A stretch of 64,000 nt of DNA, from NCBI GenBank assembly GCA_964467455.1, contig CAYXQJ010000007.1, forward strand, positions 92,311 to 156,310, in the 5' to 3' direction. A program made the translations under genes and the position numbers. This DNA is from OLB6 sp964467455 (GTDB taxonomy: Bacteria; Bacteroidota; Ignavibacteria; Kapaibacteriales; Kapaibacteriaceae). The notes beneath the pieces were generated by a model. That model saw only the letters and a list, made by a program, of their open reading frames with translations. It was not told where the DNA came from and ran no database searches. Below, in pieces: positions 32,958 through 40,760 of this stretch (the stretch's first letter is position 1; the number at the start of each line of letters is the position of its first letter).

Positions 32958-35318
32958 ATGAACGAGTCCACTCACAAAGTCAGAATCGAACTGAATCTGG
33001 TGCTCCCTGCTGTGCAGGATGAACTGGATGCCTGTGTCCGTCGACTCATCTCTGACATGGAACATCATAAAGGGATCGATAGAGTTCACCTGATTCCTGC
33101 TGAAAGAGATCAGACGGCACTTCTGTGTTTTCACTATGACCCCGATGTAGTAGCGCTAGACAGATTGCAACAATTAGTGCGAGAGGCTGGAGCACTCTAT
33201 ACTGATAGGTACAAACATCTGCACATATCGGCCAATAACATCCACGATATGTTAACCGCAAGCACTATTGAACGTGAGATAGCAGGGATCGCTGGTATCG
33301 TCTCGGTGTCGATCTCCGCAACTGGGAACATGTCGTTAGAATATGACGCAGTGATCACAGACAGAGAGAGCATACTTAGTGCATTGCTGACACATGGACT
33401 GGAGTTAAACAAAGACGCGGGAGCAGTCAACAAGCATACAGTAGGTAGAGGTTACATCGCGTGGATCAGGTCATATGCCTCTGTGATCAAAAGTTTCATT
33501 ATGCTGATTGTTGGCGTTGCCGCTGATAGTCTCTGGAATATTGAACTGTTCTCTGGTTGGATTCGATTCCTGTGGTACGTTGTTGCATATCTACCAGTAG
33601 GTTACCCTGTTGCTACAAAGGGGTGGAAACTCTTAACCAAAGGTGACGTCTTCACAGAGTATATTCTCATGACTGTTGCAACAATGGGAGCATTCTATAT
33701 CGGCGAGTACCCGGAAGCCGTTGCCGTAATGCTCTTCTATACAGTGGGTGAGATCTTTCAAGACGCTGCCGTGAATCGGGTTAAAAAGAGTATAAAAGCG
33801 CTGTTGGATGTCCGGCCAAGCACTGCAACCGTTCTTTACGACGGACGTCAGATCGAAGTCCCAGCCAAGAATGTCCAGATTGGAGACACGATTCAGATCA
33901 AGGCTGGAGAGAAGGTGCCATTAGACGGCACGATGATCAGTTATGGCAGTGATTTTAATACTGCGGCGCTTACAGGGGAAAGTGTACCTCAATCGCTAGC
34001 CAAAGGTGATATGGTTCTGGCAGGCATGATAAATCTGACCAAGACCATTGAGTTGTCTGTAAGCAAACAATATGAGGACAGCGCATTAGCTCGAATACTT
34101 GATCTGGTTCAGGAGGCCACTGCGCGTAAGGCCAGAACAGAACAATTCATAAGACGCTTTGCGAGGAGGTACACACCGATCATAGTTGTTCTTGCATTGG
34201 CCATAGTCTTGATTCCGTCAGTTATGGTGCAGGATTATGTGTTCAATGACTGGCTGTACAGAGCACTAGTGTTTCTTGTCCTCTCGTGCCCTTGTGCTCT
34301 AGTCATCTCGATCCCTCTCGGTTACTTCGGAGGAATTGGTGCTGGGGCTCGAAATGGAATCTTGTTTAAAGGCTCCAACTATTTGGATCTTATGTCAACG
34401 GTCAATACTGTGGTCATGGACAAGACTGGCACCTTGACCAAAGGAACCTATGTACTGCAAACCATCAGAAGTATAGGGTCAACACATGAGAACTGGCTAG
34501 CTATAGCTGCTGCCTTGGAGTCTCAATCAACTCACCCTGCTGCAAAGGTGATCGTTGAGCATGTTGGTGAATTGGATCAATCCTTGCTCGTATCAGACTC
34601 TGAAGAACTCAGAGGCCTGGGTATGAAAGGGACATTCCAAGGAGAGGAGATTCTTGTCGGTAACACAAGAATGATGGACAAGTACGGCATTCCGATACCC
34701 GATGAAATGAGAGACCAAACTTCTACCATTGTAACTGTTGCGATCGCACAAAAGCTCGTTGGATACGTAACGATCGCAGATGAGATCAAGGATGATAGCA
34801 AGCGTTCCATCGCGTCACTACACGAAAACTCAATTGCAGTGATCATGCTTTCGGGAGACAAACAGGCTGTGGCATCTGATGTAGCACTTCAGCTGAACAT
34901 AGATCAGGCGTATGGCGATTTGATGCCGGAGCAAAAAGTGGCCAAACTTGCTGAGATCAAGAACGACAAGTCGAAAGTCGTGGCTTTTGTTGGAGACGGT
35001 ATCAACGATGCGCCGGTATTGGCATTAAGTGATGTGGGAATTGCCATGGGAGCGATGGGTAGCGATGTAGCGATCGAGACAGCCGATGTCGTTATACAGA
35101 CAGATCAGCCCTCTAAGGTTTCAACGGCAATCATGATCAGCAAAGCTACCAGACGTATAGTGTGGCAAAATATAGGGTTCGCATTTGGTGTAAAGGCAGT
35201 TGTACTGGTCGTTGGGGCCGGTGGCTTGGCAACAATGTGGGAAGCGGTGTTTGCCGATGTGGGTGTTGCGTTACTCGCCATTGGCAATGCCATGAGGATA
35301 CAGAAGATGAAGTTCTGA
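32958..35318 (+). CDS. Heavy-metal P1B-type ATPase
   Basis: This 786-residue cation pump has the metal-site motif SCPCALVIS (C444, C446), the phosphorylation site DKTGT (D488), the HP motif STHPAAK, and GDGINDAP with the NDA aspartate. The CPC motif and overall architecture fit the Zn/Cd/Pb group, which expels ions across the inner membrane. The N-terminal 160 residues contain two ferredoxin-like segments, but the usual CxxC is absent from both: the second reads NNIHDMLTASTIE where GMDCxxC is expected. It completes the metal operon with the RND pump and adaptor. Confidence 0.93.
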   Translation: MNESTHKVRIELNLVLPAVQDELDACVRRLISDMEHHKGIDRVHLIPAERDQTALLCFHYDPDVVALDRLQQLVREAGALYTDRYKHLHISANNIHDMLTASTIEREIAGIAGIVSVSISATGNMSLEYDAVITDRESILSALLTHGLELNKDAGAVNKHTVGRGYIAWIRSYASVIKSFIMLIVGVAADSLWNIELFSGWIRFLWYVVAYLPVGYPVATKGWKLLTKGDVFTEYILMTVATMGAFYIGEYPEAVAVMLFYTVGEIFQDAAVNRVKKSIKALLDVRPSTATVLYDGRQIEVPAKNVQIGDTIQIKAGEKVPLDGTMISYGSDFNTAALTGESVPQSLAKGDMVLAGMINLTKTIELSVSKQYEDSALARILDLVQEATARKARTEQFIRRFARRYTPIIVVLALAIVLIPSVMVQDYVFNDWLYRALVFLVLSCPCALVISIPLGYFGGIGAGARNGILFKGSNYLDLMSTVNTVVMDKTGTLTKGTYVLQTIRSIGSTHENWLAIAAALESQSTHPAAKVIVEHVGELDQSLLVSDSEELRGLGMKGTFQGEEILVGNTRMMDKYGIPIPDEMRDQTSTIVTVAIAQKLVGYVTIADEIKDDSKRSIASLHENSIAVIMLSGDKQAVASDVALQLNIDQAYGDLMPEQKVAKLAEIKNDKSKVVAFVGDGINDAPVLALSDVGIAMGAMGSDVAIETADVVIQTDQPSKVSTAIMISKATRRIVWQNIGFAFGVKAVVLVVGAGGLATMWEAVFADVGVALLAIGNAMRIQKMKF

Positions 35319-35362
35319 GTTCATTGTGTGTGTTGACGACGTCATCGTGCTTGAAAACAACA

Positions 35363-35386
35363 AAAGCCCGGCATGTGCCGGGCTTT
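35363..35386. terminator. Bidirectional intrinsic terminator
   Basis: A perfect 11-bp stem (aaagcccggca with its complement) and two-base loop sits between the convergent ATPase and rpmA genes. A and T tracts at the two ends allow it to serve both strands. Confidence 0.8.
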
Positions 35387-35412
35387 GTGTTTGAATGCTA
35401 TGGTTTCAGCGC

Positions 35413-35676
35413 TTAGTTGGTTTCCGGTGTGTAGACCGAAACCTTCAGACGTGTTTTGTCCTTGCGCTCGAACTTCACCACGCCATCGATCAACGAATAG
35501 ATGGTGTAGTCTTTGCCCAAACCGACATTCTTGCCGGGATGCATGTTGGTGCCGCGCTGACGGACGATGATGTTGCCGGCAAGAACGTGCTCGCCGCCGA
35601 ACTTCTTCACGCCAAGACGCTGTGCATTTGAGTCGCGACCGTTCTTGGTAGATCCGCCACCTTTTTTGTGAGCCAT
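35413..35676 (-). CDS. rpmA: 50S ribosomal protein L27
   Basis: The 87-residue protein matches L27 throughout: MAHKKGGGSTKNGRDS at the N-terminus, GGEHVLAGNIIVRQRGT and HPGKNVGLGKDYTIYSL. L27 sits at the peptidyl-transferase centre. The N-terminus starts directly with AHKK and lacks the cleavable extension seen in Firmicutes. It follows rplU after 20 bases, the standard order. Confidence 0.98.
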   Translation of the reverse strand: MAHKKGGGSTKNGRDSNAQRLGVKKFGGEHVLAGNIIVRQRGTNMHPGKNVGLGKDYTIYSLIDGVVKFERKDKTRLKVSVYTPETN

Positions 35677-35696
35677 GACAGTTCCTTCAGTTGAAT

Positions 35697-36005
35697 TTAG
35701 ATCTTGATGTCGGTAATGGTGATCTGGGTGTAGTTCTGACGGTGGCCGTTGAGCTTCTGATAGCCCTTGCGACGCTTCTTGTGGAACACCAGGACCTTGT
35801 CGCCCTTGCCGTGTTCCTTTACCGTGGCCTTCACCGAGCCCTTGATATACGGAGCTCCTACGGAGATCTTGCCGTTATCGCTGGCAAGCAAGATGTTCGT
35901 GAACTCCAACGTGTCACCAGGATTGGAGTCCAACAATGGCACCTTTACCGTCTGCTTTGGCGAGACGGCAAACTGCTGTCCGGCGATCTCTACTACTGCG
36001 TACAT
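35697..36005 (-). CDS. rplU: 50S ribosomal protein L21
   Basis: ATG 36005 gives 102 residues with MYAVVEIAGQQFAV at the start and FHKKRRKGYQKLNGHRQ near the end, diagnostic of L21, which binds 23S rRNA. Longer starts are not supported by family length. A TATATTGC stretch about 40 bases upstream on the minus strand may be the promoter. rpmA follows. Confidence 0.97.
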   Translation of the reverse strand: MYAVVEIAGQQFAVSPKQTVKVPLLDSNPGDTLEFTNILLASDNGKISVGAPYIKGSVKATVKEHGKGDKVLVFHKKRRKGYQKLNGHRQNYTQITITDIKI

Positions 36006-36111
36006 TGTGGTCTTATCGTCGTTGTTAGCAAAAAGGGGACCTGCAATATAACACAAAGGGATGGTTCTAGCGCACAGCAACCTTTTTAAACCCTTGGCGT
36101 ATCATCGCGAC

Positions 36112-36426
36112 ATGTTTCCCGCCCCTCCCGCACGACCCCGCTTCCCCCTCGAAGCAATGATCTGGGCCGCCGCCCTGGTCGGACTGGCCGTGCTGGGCCC
36201 GTCGCTAGAAGGTCACCTGACGTTCTGCATCCCCTCCCTCCTCGGCTTCGACAGCTGCTGGGGCTGCGGCGTCGGACGCTCCATCAGCCATGCCCTCCAC
36301 GGCGACCTAGCCGGGTCGTGGACGTCCCATCCCCTTGGATTATTTGCACTTACAGTGATCCTCATTCGGATCGTCACTCTGGTCTTCAGACGACCAACCA
36401 CCAACCACCGACCACCAACTAACTGA
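36112..36426 (+). CDS. DUF2752 membrane protein
   Basis: The 104-residue form begins at ATG 36112. It has the DUF2752 pattern: a membrane helix (AMIWAAALVGLAVLG), then CIPSLLGFDSCWGCGVGRSI, where the C-x-G-C-G-x-x-R core is recognisable, and HGDLAGSWTSHPLG, followed by a second helix. The function of the family is unknown. The last ten residues (RPTTNHRPPTN) are encoded by an ACCAACC repeat array. The TM2 gene follows after seven bases. Confidence 0.75.
   Translation: MFPAPPARPRFPLEAMIWAAALVGLAVLGPSLEGHLTFCIPSLLGFDSCWGCGVGRSISHALHGDLAGSWTSHPLGLFALTVILIRIVTLVFRRPTTNHRPPTN
36391..36423. repeat. Heptad array (ACCAACC/ACCACCA units)
   Basis: About four 7-bp units encode the C-terminal tail of the DUF2752 protein and end at its stop. 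Related units occur at 46452-46485 and, on the other strand, at 48047-48103. Confidence 0.8.
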
Positions 36427-36433
36427 GGTCCCT

Positions 36434-36790
36434 ATGGCCAATGTGTTTCAATATCTCCCTGATCTCGACGGCGACGAACTGGCCTACGTGAACATGATCG
36501 TAGCGCCAATGTCGGATGCGCAGGCCCAACAATTCGCCATGATGTACCGCGCCCGCCGCAAAGACCCCCAGATGATCCTCATCCTCACACTCGTGGGCTT
36601 CCTCGGCTTCGCCGGCATCCAACGCTTCGTGATCAACCAGATCGGGATGGGCATCCTGTATCTTCTGACCGCCGGCCTGTGCTTCATCGGCATCATCGTC
36701 GACCTGGTGAACTACCGCAAACTGGCCTCGGAATACAACCAACAGCAGGCCTATGAAGTGGCGAACTTGATGCGGACGATGGGCGCTTAA
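36434..36790 (+). CDS. TM2 domain-containing membrane protein
   Basis: The 118-residue protein has a soluble N-terminal part, a basic stretch (YRARRKDPQ), then two membrane helices with the TM2 signature. FLGFAGIQRFVINQIGMGILYLLTAG is followed by CFIGIIVDLV (read as two separate blocks). TM2 proteins sit in the inner membrane and their role is not known. It lies between the DUF2752 and phosphatase genes, the stop sharing a base with the next start (TAATG). Confidence 0.82.
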   Translation: MANVFQYLPDLDGDELAYVNMIVAPMSDAQAQQFAMMYRARRKDPQMILILTLVGFLGFAGIQRFVINQIGMGILYLLTAGLCFIGIIVDLVNYRKLASEYNQQQAYEVANLMRTMGA

Positions 36791-38277
36791 TGACGTCCGG
36801 CGTCCTTCGTATAGCGTCCTTCGTCCTTGTTCTGTGTGCATCCTTCATCCAGACGTATGCTCAGGTCGATCTGGTCGTTGTTGTTTCCTTCGATCAATAC
36901 CGCGGCGACTATCCCAAAAAGTTTGCTGCGGTAGGGGGCGAGCGGGGTTTTGCCCGTATCCGTAAAGAAGGGGCGGAGTTCACGAAGTGTTGGTTCGGAC
37001 ATGCCGTCACGAAGACGGGTCCCGGACATGCAACGCTGCTCACGGGTTCGAATGCAGCACGTACCGGCATCATGGGCAACGACATGTGCGACCTTCGCAC
37101 GGAGTCGTGCTTCTATTGTGCGAATCCAACAGGCGCAAAAGAAAGCGCCGAAGCGATGGAGATGCCAACGGTCGGCGATCTGCTGAAGAAGAAGAATGCA
37201 AAGAGCAAGGTGATCGGCATCTCGCAGAAAGACCGCGCCGCCGTCTTGATGGCCGGACGTTCGGCCAATGCCGTGATCTGGATGGAGAAGAACAGCGGAC
37301 TGTTCACCACAAGTGCTGCCTATCCAACACCGACGTGGCTTTCATCCGTTGCTGCATCGTGCGATGTGAAGAAGATCTCGGGCAAGAAGTGGAACTACGA
37401 TCTCGCGATGTCGACGCATGCCGTTACGTCGGTCTTTCACGCGTCGTATGCCGTCATCCAAAAAGAACAACTCGGTCGTGACAAACATCCCGACCTGTTG
37501 TGCATCGGCATCTCGGCGACGGATTATCTGGGCCATCAAAAAGGTCCGGACAGTAAAGAAGTGGAAGACATGTTCGCCCACTGCGATCGGATGTTGGGTG
37601 CGTTGATCGACACGCTCGACAAGAATGTTGGCCGCAAGAAATACGTCCTCATCGTCACGTCAGATCACGGTGTCGCCCCGGTACCCGAACAGGTGAATGC
37701 CAATGTTCGTCCGCGCGAAGCCAAGATCGATGCCGGTCGATGGAAGGATGCACAGCTGATCGCCCGCGCCGACAGCGCACTCACCGCGGCCTTTGGCAAA
37801 CCGCTGCAAGCATCGTGGGTGAAGAAGCTCTATCAACCGTCGATCTACCTCGATCACGATCATCTCGAGCGTAAGAAGGTCTCACTCACGCAAGCACTCG
37901 ACATCTTGCAGAAGACCTTTTCGCGCATGCACGGCATCGGCATCGTGGTGCGCACGGATGACATGGCAAAAGGGAAGTGTCCCGACGGTACCGATGAAGA
38001 CCTTTGCGCCTTGGTACGTGCGGCCTACCATCCCGCACGGTCGGGCGACATCACGCTCTATCCAAAACCCTATTGGATCTTGGGCGATGACGTGGCCGAA
38101 CATGGTTCGCCATGGGAGTATGACCGTTGGGTGCCGCTGATGATGATCGGTGGTCCGATCAAAAAACAACGCAGCGAAGCCAAGGTCACGCCGGCCGACA
38201 TTGCGCCGACGATCGCTCGGTGGTGGGGAATTGCCTTGCCCCCTATCGACGGAAAACCCTTACGCCTGAAGAAGTGA
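36790..38277 (+). CDS. Secreted alkaline phosphatase family protein (PafA-like)
   Basis: The 495-residue protein has a signal peptide ending QTYAQ. The phosphodiesterase/phosphatase core is complete: metal ligand SFDQYRGDY, nucleophile loop TKTGPGHATLLTG with the catalytic threonine, SATDYLGHQKGPDS, TSDHGVAPVP and HGSPWEYDRWVP. This matches PafA, the calcium-activated periplasmic phosphatase of Bacteroidota that releases phosphate from monoesters. The DNA for the signal peptide is itself a run of CGTCCTT/CGTCCGG heptads. The last 18 bases overlap the convergent acyl-CoA dehydrogenase gene. Confidence 0.9.
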   Translation: MTSGVLRIASFVLVLCASFIQTYAQVDLVVVVSFDQYRGDYPKKFAAVGGERGFARIRKEGAEFTKCWFGHAVTKTGPGHATLLTGSNAARTGIMGNDMCDLRTESCFYCANPTGAKESAEAMEMPTVGDLLKKKNAKSKVIGISQKDRAAVLMAGRSANAVIWMEKNSGLFTTSAAYPTPTWLSSVAASCDVKKISGKKWNYDLAMSTHAVTSVFHASYAVIQKEQLGRDKHPDLLCIGISATDYLGHQKGPDSKEVEDMFAHCDRMLGALIDTLDKNVGRKKYVLIVTSDHGVAPVPEQVNANVRPREAKIDAGRWKDAQLIARADSALTAAFGKPLQASWVKKLYQPSIYLDHDHLERKKVSLTQALDILQKTFSRMHGIGIVVRTDDMAKGKCPDGTDEDLCALVRAAYHPARSGDITLYPKPYWILGDDVAEHGSPWEYDRWVPLMMIGGPIKKQRSEAKVTPADIAPTIARWWGIALPPIDGKPLRLKK

Positions 38278-39423
38278 ACGGGCGATGACCATTTTCTGGA
38301 TCTCGCTCGTGCCTTCGCCGATGGTGAGGAGCTTGGAGTCGCGCCAGTATTTCTCCACCGGATATTCCTTCACATAACCGTAGCCGCCGTGGATCTGGAT
38401 GGCTTCTTCGGCGGTGTGAACGGCAACTTCCGATGCGAAGAGTTTGGCTTGGCTGGCTTCACGTCCGAACGGACGACCAAGATCGCGCAGCCAGGCAGCA
38501 CGATACGTGAGGTCGCGTGACGCCTGAATGTCCATCGACATCTTGGCCAGCTTGAACTGAATGGCTTGTTGGTCGGCCAGACGCTTGCCGAATTGCTCGC
38601 GTTCTACGCTGTACTTGAGGGCTGCTTCGAAGGCACCTTGTGCAAGACCAACCGACAATGCGGCGATGGAGATACGACCACCGTCGAGGATCTGCAGCGC
38701 CTGAATGAATCCTTCACCCAGGTTGCCGATCAGATGCGAGCCCGGCACACGTACGTTGTCGAACGTCAGTGACGCTGTATCGGAACAGCGCATGCCCAGC
38801 TTGTTCTCTTTTTTGGAGCCGTAAAAGCCCGGCATCGACTTGTCGATCGCAAAGGCCGAGATGCCGCGTTTGCCGGCCGATTGATCCGTAACGGCCATCA
38901 CCACGCAGATGTCGCCCACGTTGCCGTGGGTGATGAAGTTCTTCGAGCCGTTCAAGATCCAATCGTCGCCGTCGCGGACGGCCGTCGTCTTTGTGCCACC
39001 GGCGTCGGAGCCGGCACTGGGCTCGGTAAGACCCCAAGCGCCCATCGTGGAGCCCGTGGCCAGACGCGTCACATACTTCTGACGCAATTCGTCGGACCCG
39101 AATCGATAGATGTGGCTTGTGCACAGTCCGTTATGGGCTGCCACGCCGAGGGCAATGGCGGGACATCCGCGGGCGACCTCTTCGACCACGATGGCATATT
39201 CCATGTAGCCAAGGCCCGCCCCGCCCAACTCCGGCGGCATCACGATGCCCAGATAACCCAGCTCGCCGAGCTTCTTGAAGATCTCCGTGGGGAACTCCTG
39301 CGACTCATCGTACTGCAGGGCCACGGGCTTGATCTCTTCCTCCACAAAGGCGCGGATATGCTGTCGGAGTGCCTCTTGGTCCTCCGAGAGATCGAACGAG
39401 AATGTGCTGGCGAGATCGGACAT
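38260..39423 (-). CDS. Acyl-CoA dehydrogenase
   Basis: The 387-residue FAD enzyme introduces the alpha-beta double bond into acyl-CoA. It shows GCPAIALGVAAHNGLC, the FAD-binding region MGAWGLTEPSAGSDAGG, the middle domain KNFITHG, then the C-terminal helices with QIHGGYGYVKEYPVE and the catalytic glutamate near 370 in GEGTSEIQ. The motifs suggest short/branched-chain acyl-CoA dehydrogenases; chain length is not decidable. With the 3-hydroxyacyl-CoA dehydrogenase at 55.5 kb it indicates fatty acid or butyrate metabolism. A TACATTCG box lies about 35 bases upstream. Confidence 0.94.
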   Translation of the reverse strand: MSDLASTFSFDLSEDQEALRQHIRAFVEEEIKPVALQYDESQEFPTEIFKKLGELGYLGIVMPPELGGAGLGYMEYAIVVEEVARGCPAIALGVAAHNGLCTSHIYRFGSDELRQKYVTRLATGSTMGAWGLTEPSAGSDAGGTKTTAVRDGDDWILNGSKNFITHGNVGDICVVMAVTDQSAGKRGISAFAIDKSMPGFYGSKKENKLGMRCSDTASLTFDNVRVPGSHLIGNLGEGFIQALQILDGGRISIAALSVGLAQGAFEAALKYSVEREQFGKRLADQQAIQFKLAKMSMDIQASRDLTYRAAWLRDLGRPFGREASQAKLFASEVAVHTAEEAIQIHGGYGYVKEYPVEKYWRDSKLLTIGEGTSEIQKMVIARSLLQA

Positions 39424-39536
39424 ACGGATATGTTGGTTTTGATGGGGCTACGAATGTACGCAGGAGCTCAATGTTAAATCTTTCGCCAATGTTACGAAAT
39501 CATAACATCGACGTGGAAAATTCGTTATGTTCCAAT

Positions 39537-40709
39537 GTGACCAAGTACTTGACGATACTTCTGCTGAGCTGGTACACACACGGCACCGTTAAGGTGATGC
39601 ATCGTGTGGACCTCTCGAACCCGCGTGTTCGAACGGCCGTCAACGTCTGGGTCGACAGTCTTACGCACTGGCGCGGCATCGGTCCGGACGGCTTAACCGC
39701 CCAAGACCGCTCCAGCGTTCCGGGATCAACACAGTCCGTGGTCCAAGACTGGTTCAGCCAGTCCACAGACGTGATCAACACCTATCCGCCCACCGTCCTC
39801 AGCGCCGAAGGCAACGATAGCCAGATCGTCGTCCGCACCCTCTTCTCCACCACCGACCCCCAGACCGGCCACGTCATCCCCCTCGGCATCCTCCGCTCCA
39901 CCCTCGTCCTTCAAACGACAGGCGTCGGCGGGACGATGGACGAAGGACGCCGGACGTCTTCCGACCGGACGTCGGACGTCGGACGCTGGACGCTCTTAAA
40001 CCCTCTCGCCGAATCCCTCGCCTCGCGCGAAGCCACGACGGTGGACATGATCACGTACTCCCATGATGAAGGCACAGAACTCAACACCTACCGGGCCTCC
40101 GAGGCCACGCGGTTCGTGCGGTCCATCGCTGACCGCTTTGATGTGGCCGTGCCGCAAGACATCACCATGGTGTTGAATAACGACCGCGATGCCATGTGTG
40201 CCTTGCTCGGGTTGGAGTATTACGCCTTCCCTCCGTCGGGTCTGGCCTATCCCGACCGCAACATCATCCTCTCCAGCTTCGACGATCCCTACTATCCGCA
40301 CGAACTCACTCATATCGTGCTCCGCCCCCTAGAAAAGAATGCCCACCCCATCATTCGTGAAGGGGTTGCTACATGGTTAGGGGGCAGTATCAGGACGGGT
40401 ATGACGCAGTTGGTGTCGGAATACCTGGCGGCCCGTGAGCCGCAACAGGTCCCTACGTTCTTGGATCTGTTCACCAACGTGGACCTGCCGCAGGATGATC
40501 AGTACATCCTCGGTGCGGCCATTTGTGCAACGGTGGCCAAACGTCATGGCGATAAGGCCGTGGCAGAGCTGATGATGGCTGAAGGCACGTCGGATGTGCT
40601 GCTCAAGCTGAAGGAATACCTTGGTGTTGATCCTTCAGACAAACAAGCGTCGCTTGTAACCCTGCTCCGCGACATTGTTTCTGGTGCTCAAGCGAAACCC
40701 GGACGATAG
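39537..40709 (+). CDS. Putative exported gluzincin metallopeptidase (peptidase MA-like)
   Basis: GTG 39537 is preferred because it gives a signal-like start (TKYLTILLLSWYTHG) and avoids overlap with the divergent acyl-CoA dehydrogenase; ATGs at 39471 and 39489 are alternatives. The zinc motif HELTH is at about residues 255-259, with the third ligand in REGVATWLGG about 16 residues later, as in MA-like gluzincins. Substrates are unknown. A 7-bp GGACG-type array inside the gene encodes an in-frame Arg/Thr/Asp-rich insert (MDEGRRTSSDRTSDVGR) before the catalytic domain. Confidence 0.65.
   Translation: MTKYLTILLLSWYTHGTVKVMHRVDLSNPRVRTAVNVWVDSLTHWRGIGPDGLTAQDRSSVPGSTQSVVQDWFSQSTDVINTYPPTVLSAEGNDSQIVVRTLFSTTDPQTGHVIPLGILRSTLVLQTTGVGGTMDEGRRTSSDRTSDVGRWTLLNPLAESLASREATTVDMITYSHDEGTELNTYRASEATRFVRSIADRFDVAVPQDITMVLNNDRDAMCALLGLEYYAFPPSGLAYPDRNIILSSFDDPYYPHELTHIVLRPLEKNAHPIIREGVATWLGGSIRTGMTQLVSEYLAAREPQQVPTFLDLFTNVDLPQDDQYILGAAICATVAKRHGDKAVAELMMAEGTSDVLLKLKEYLGVDPSDKQASLVTLLRDIVSGAQAKPGR
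39925..39993. repeat. Heptad array (GGACGTC units) inside the peptidase gene
   Basis: Six to eight degenerate 7-bp units on GGACGnn remain in frame and encode about 20 residues in the putative peptidase. The same unit family lies at 19236, 60714 and 63499. Confidence 0.8.
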
Positions 40710-40760
40710 TCCTTCCGTAGTTTCGCCCTTCACATTACCCACCCAGAATGGAGTTCTCGC

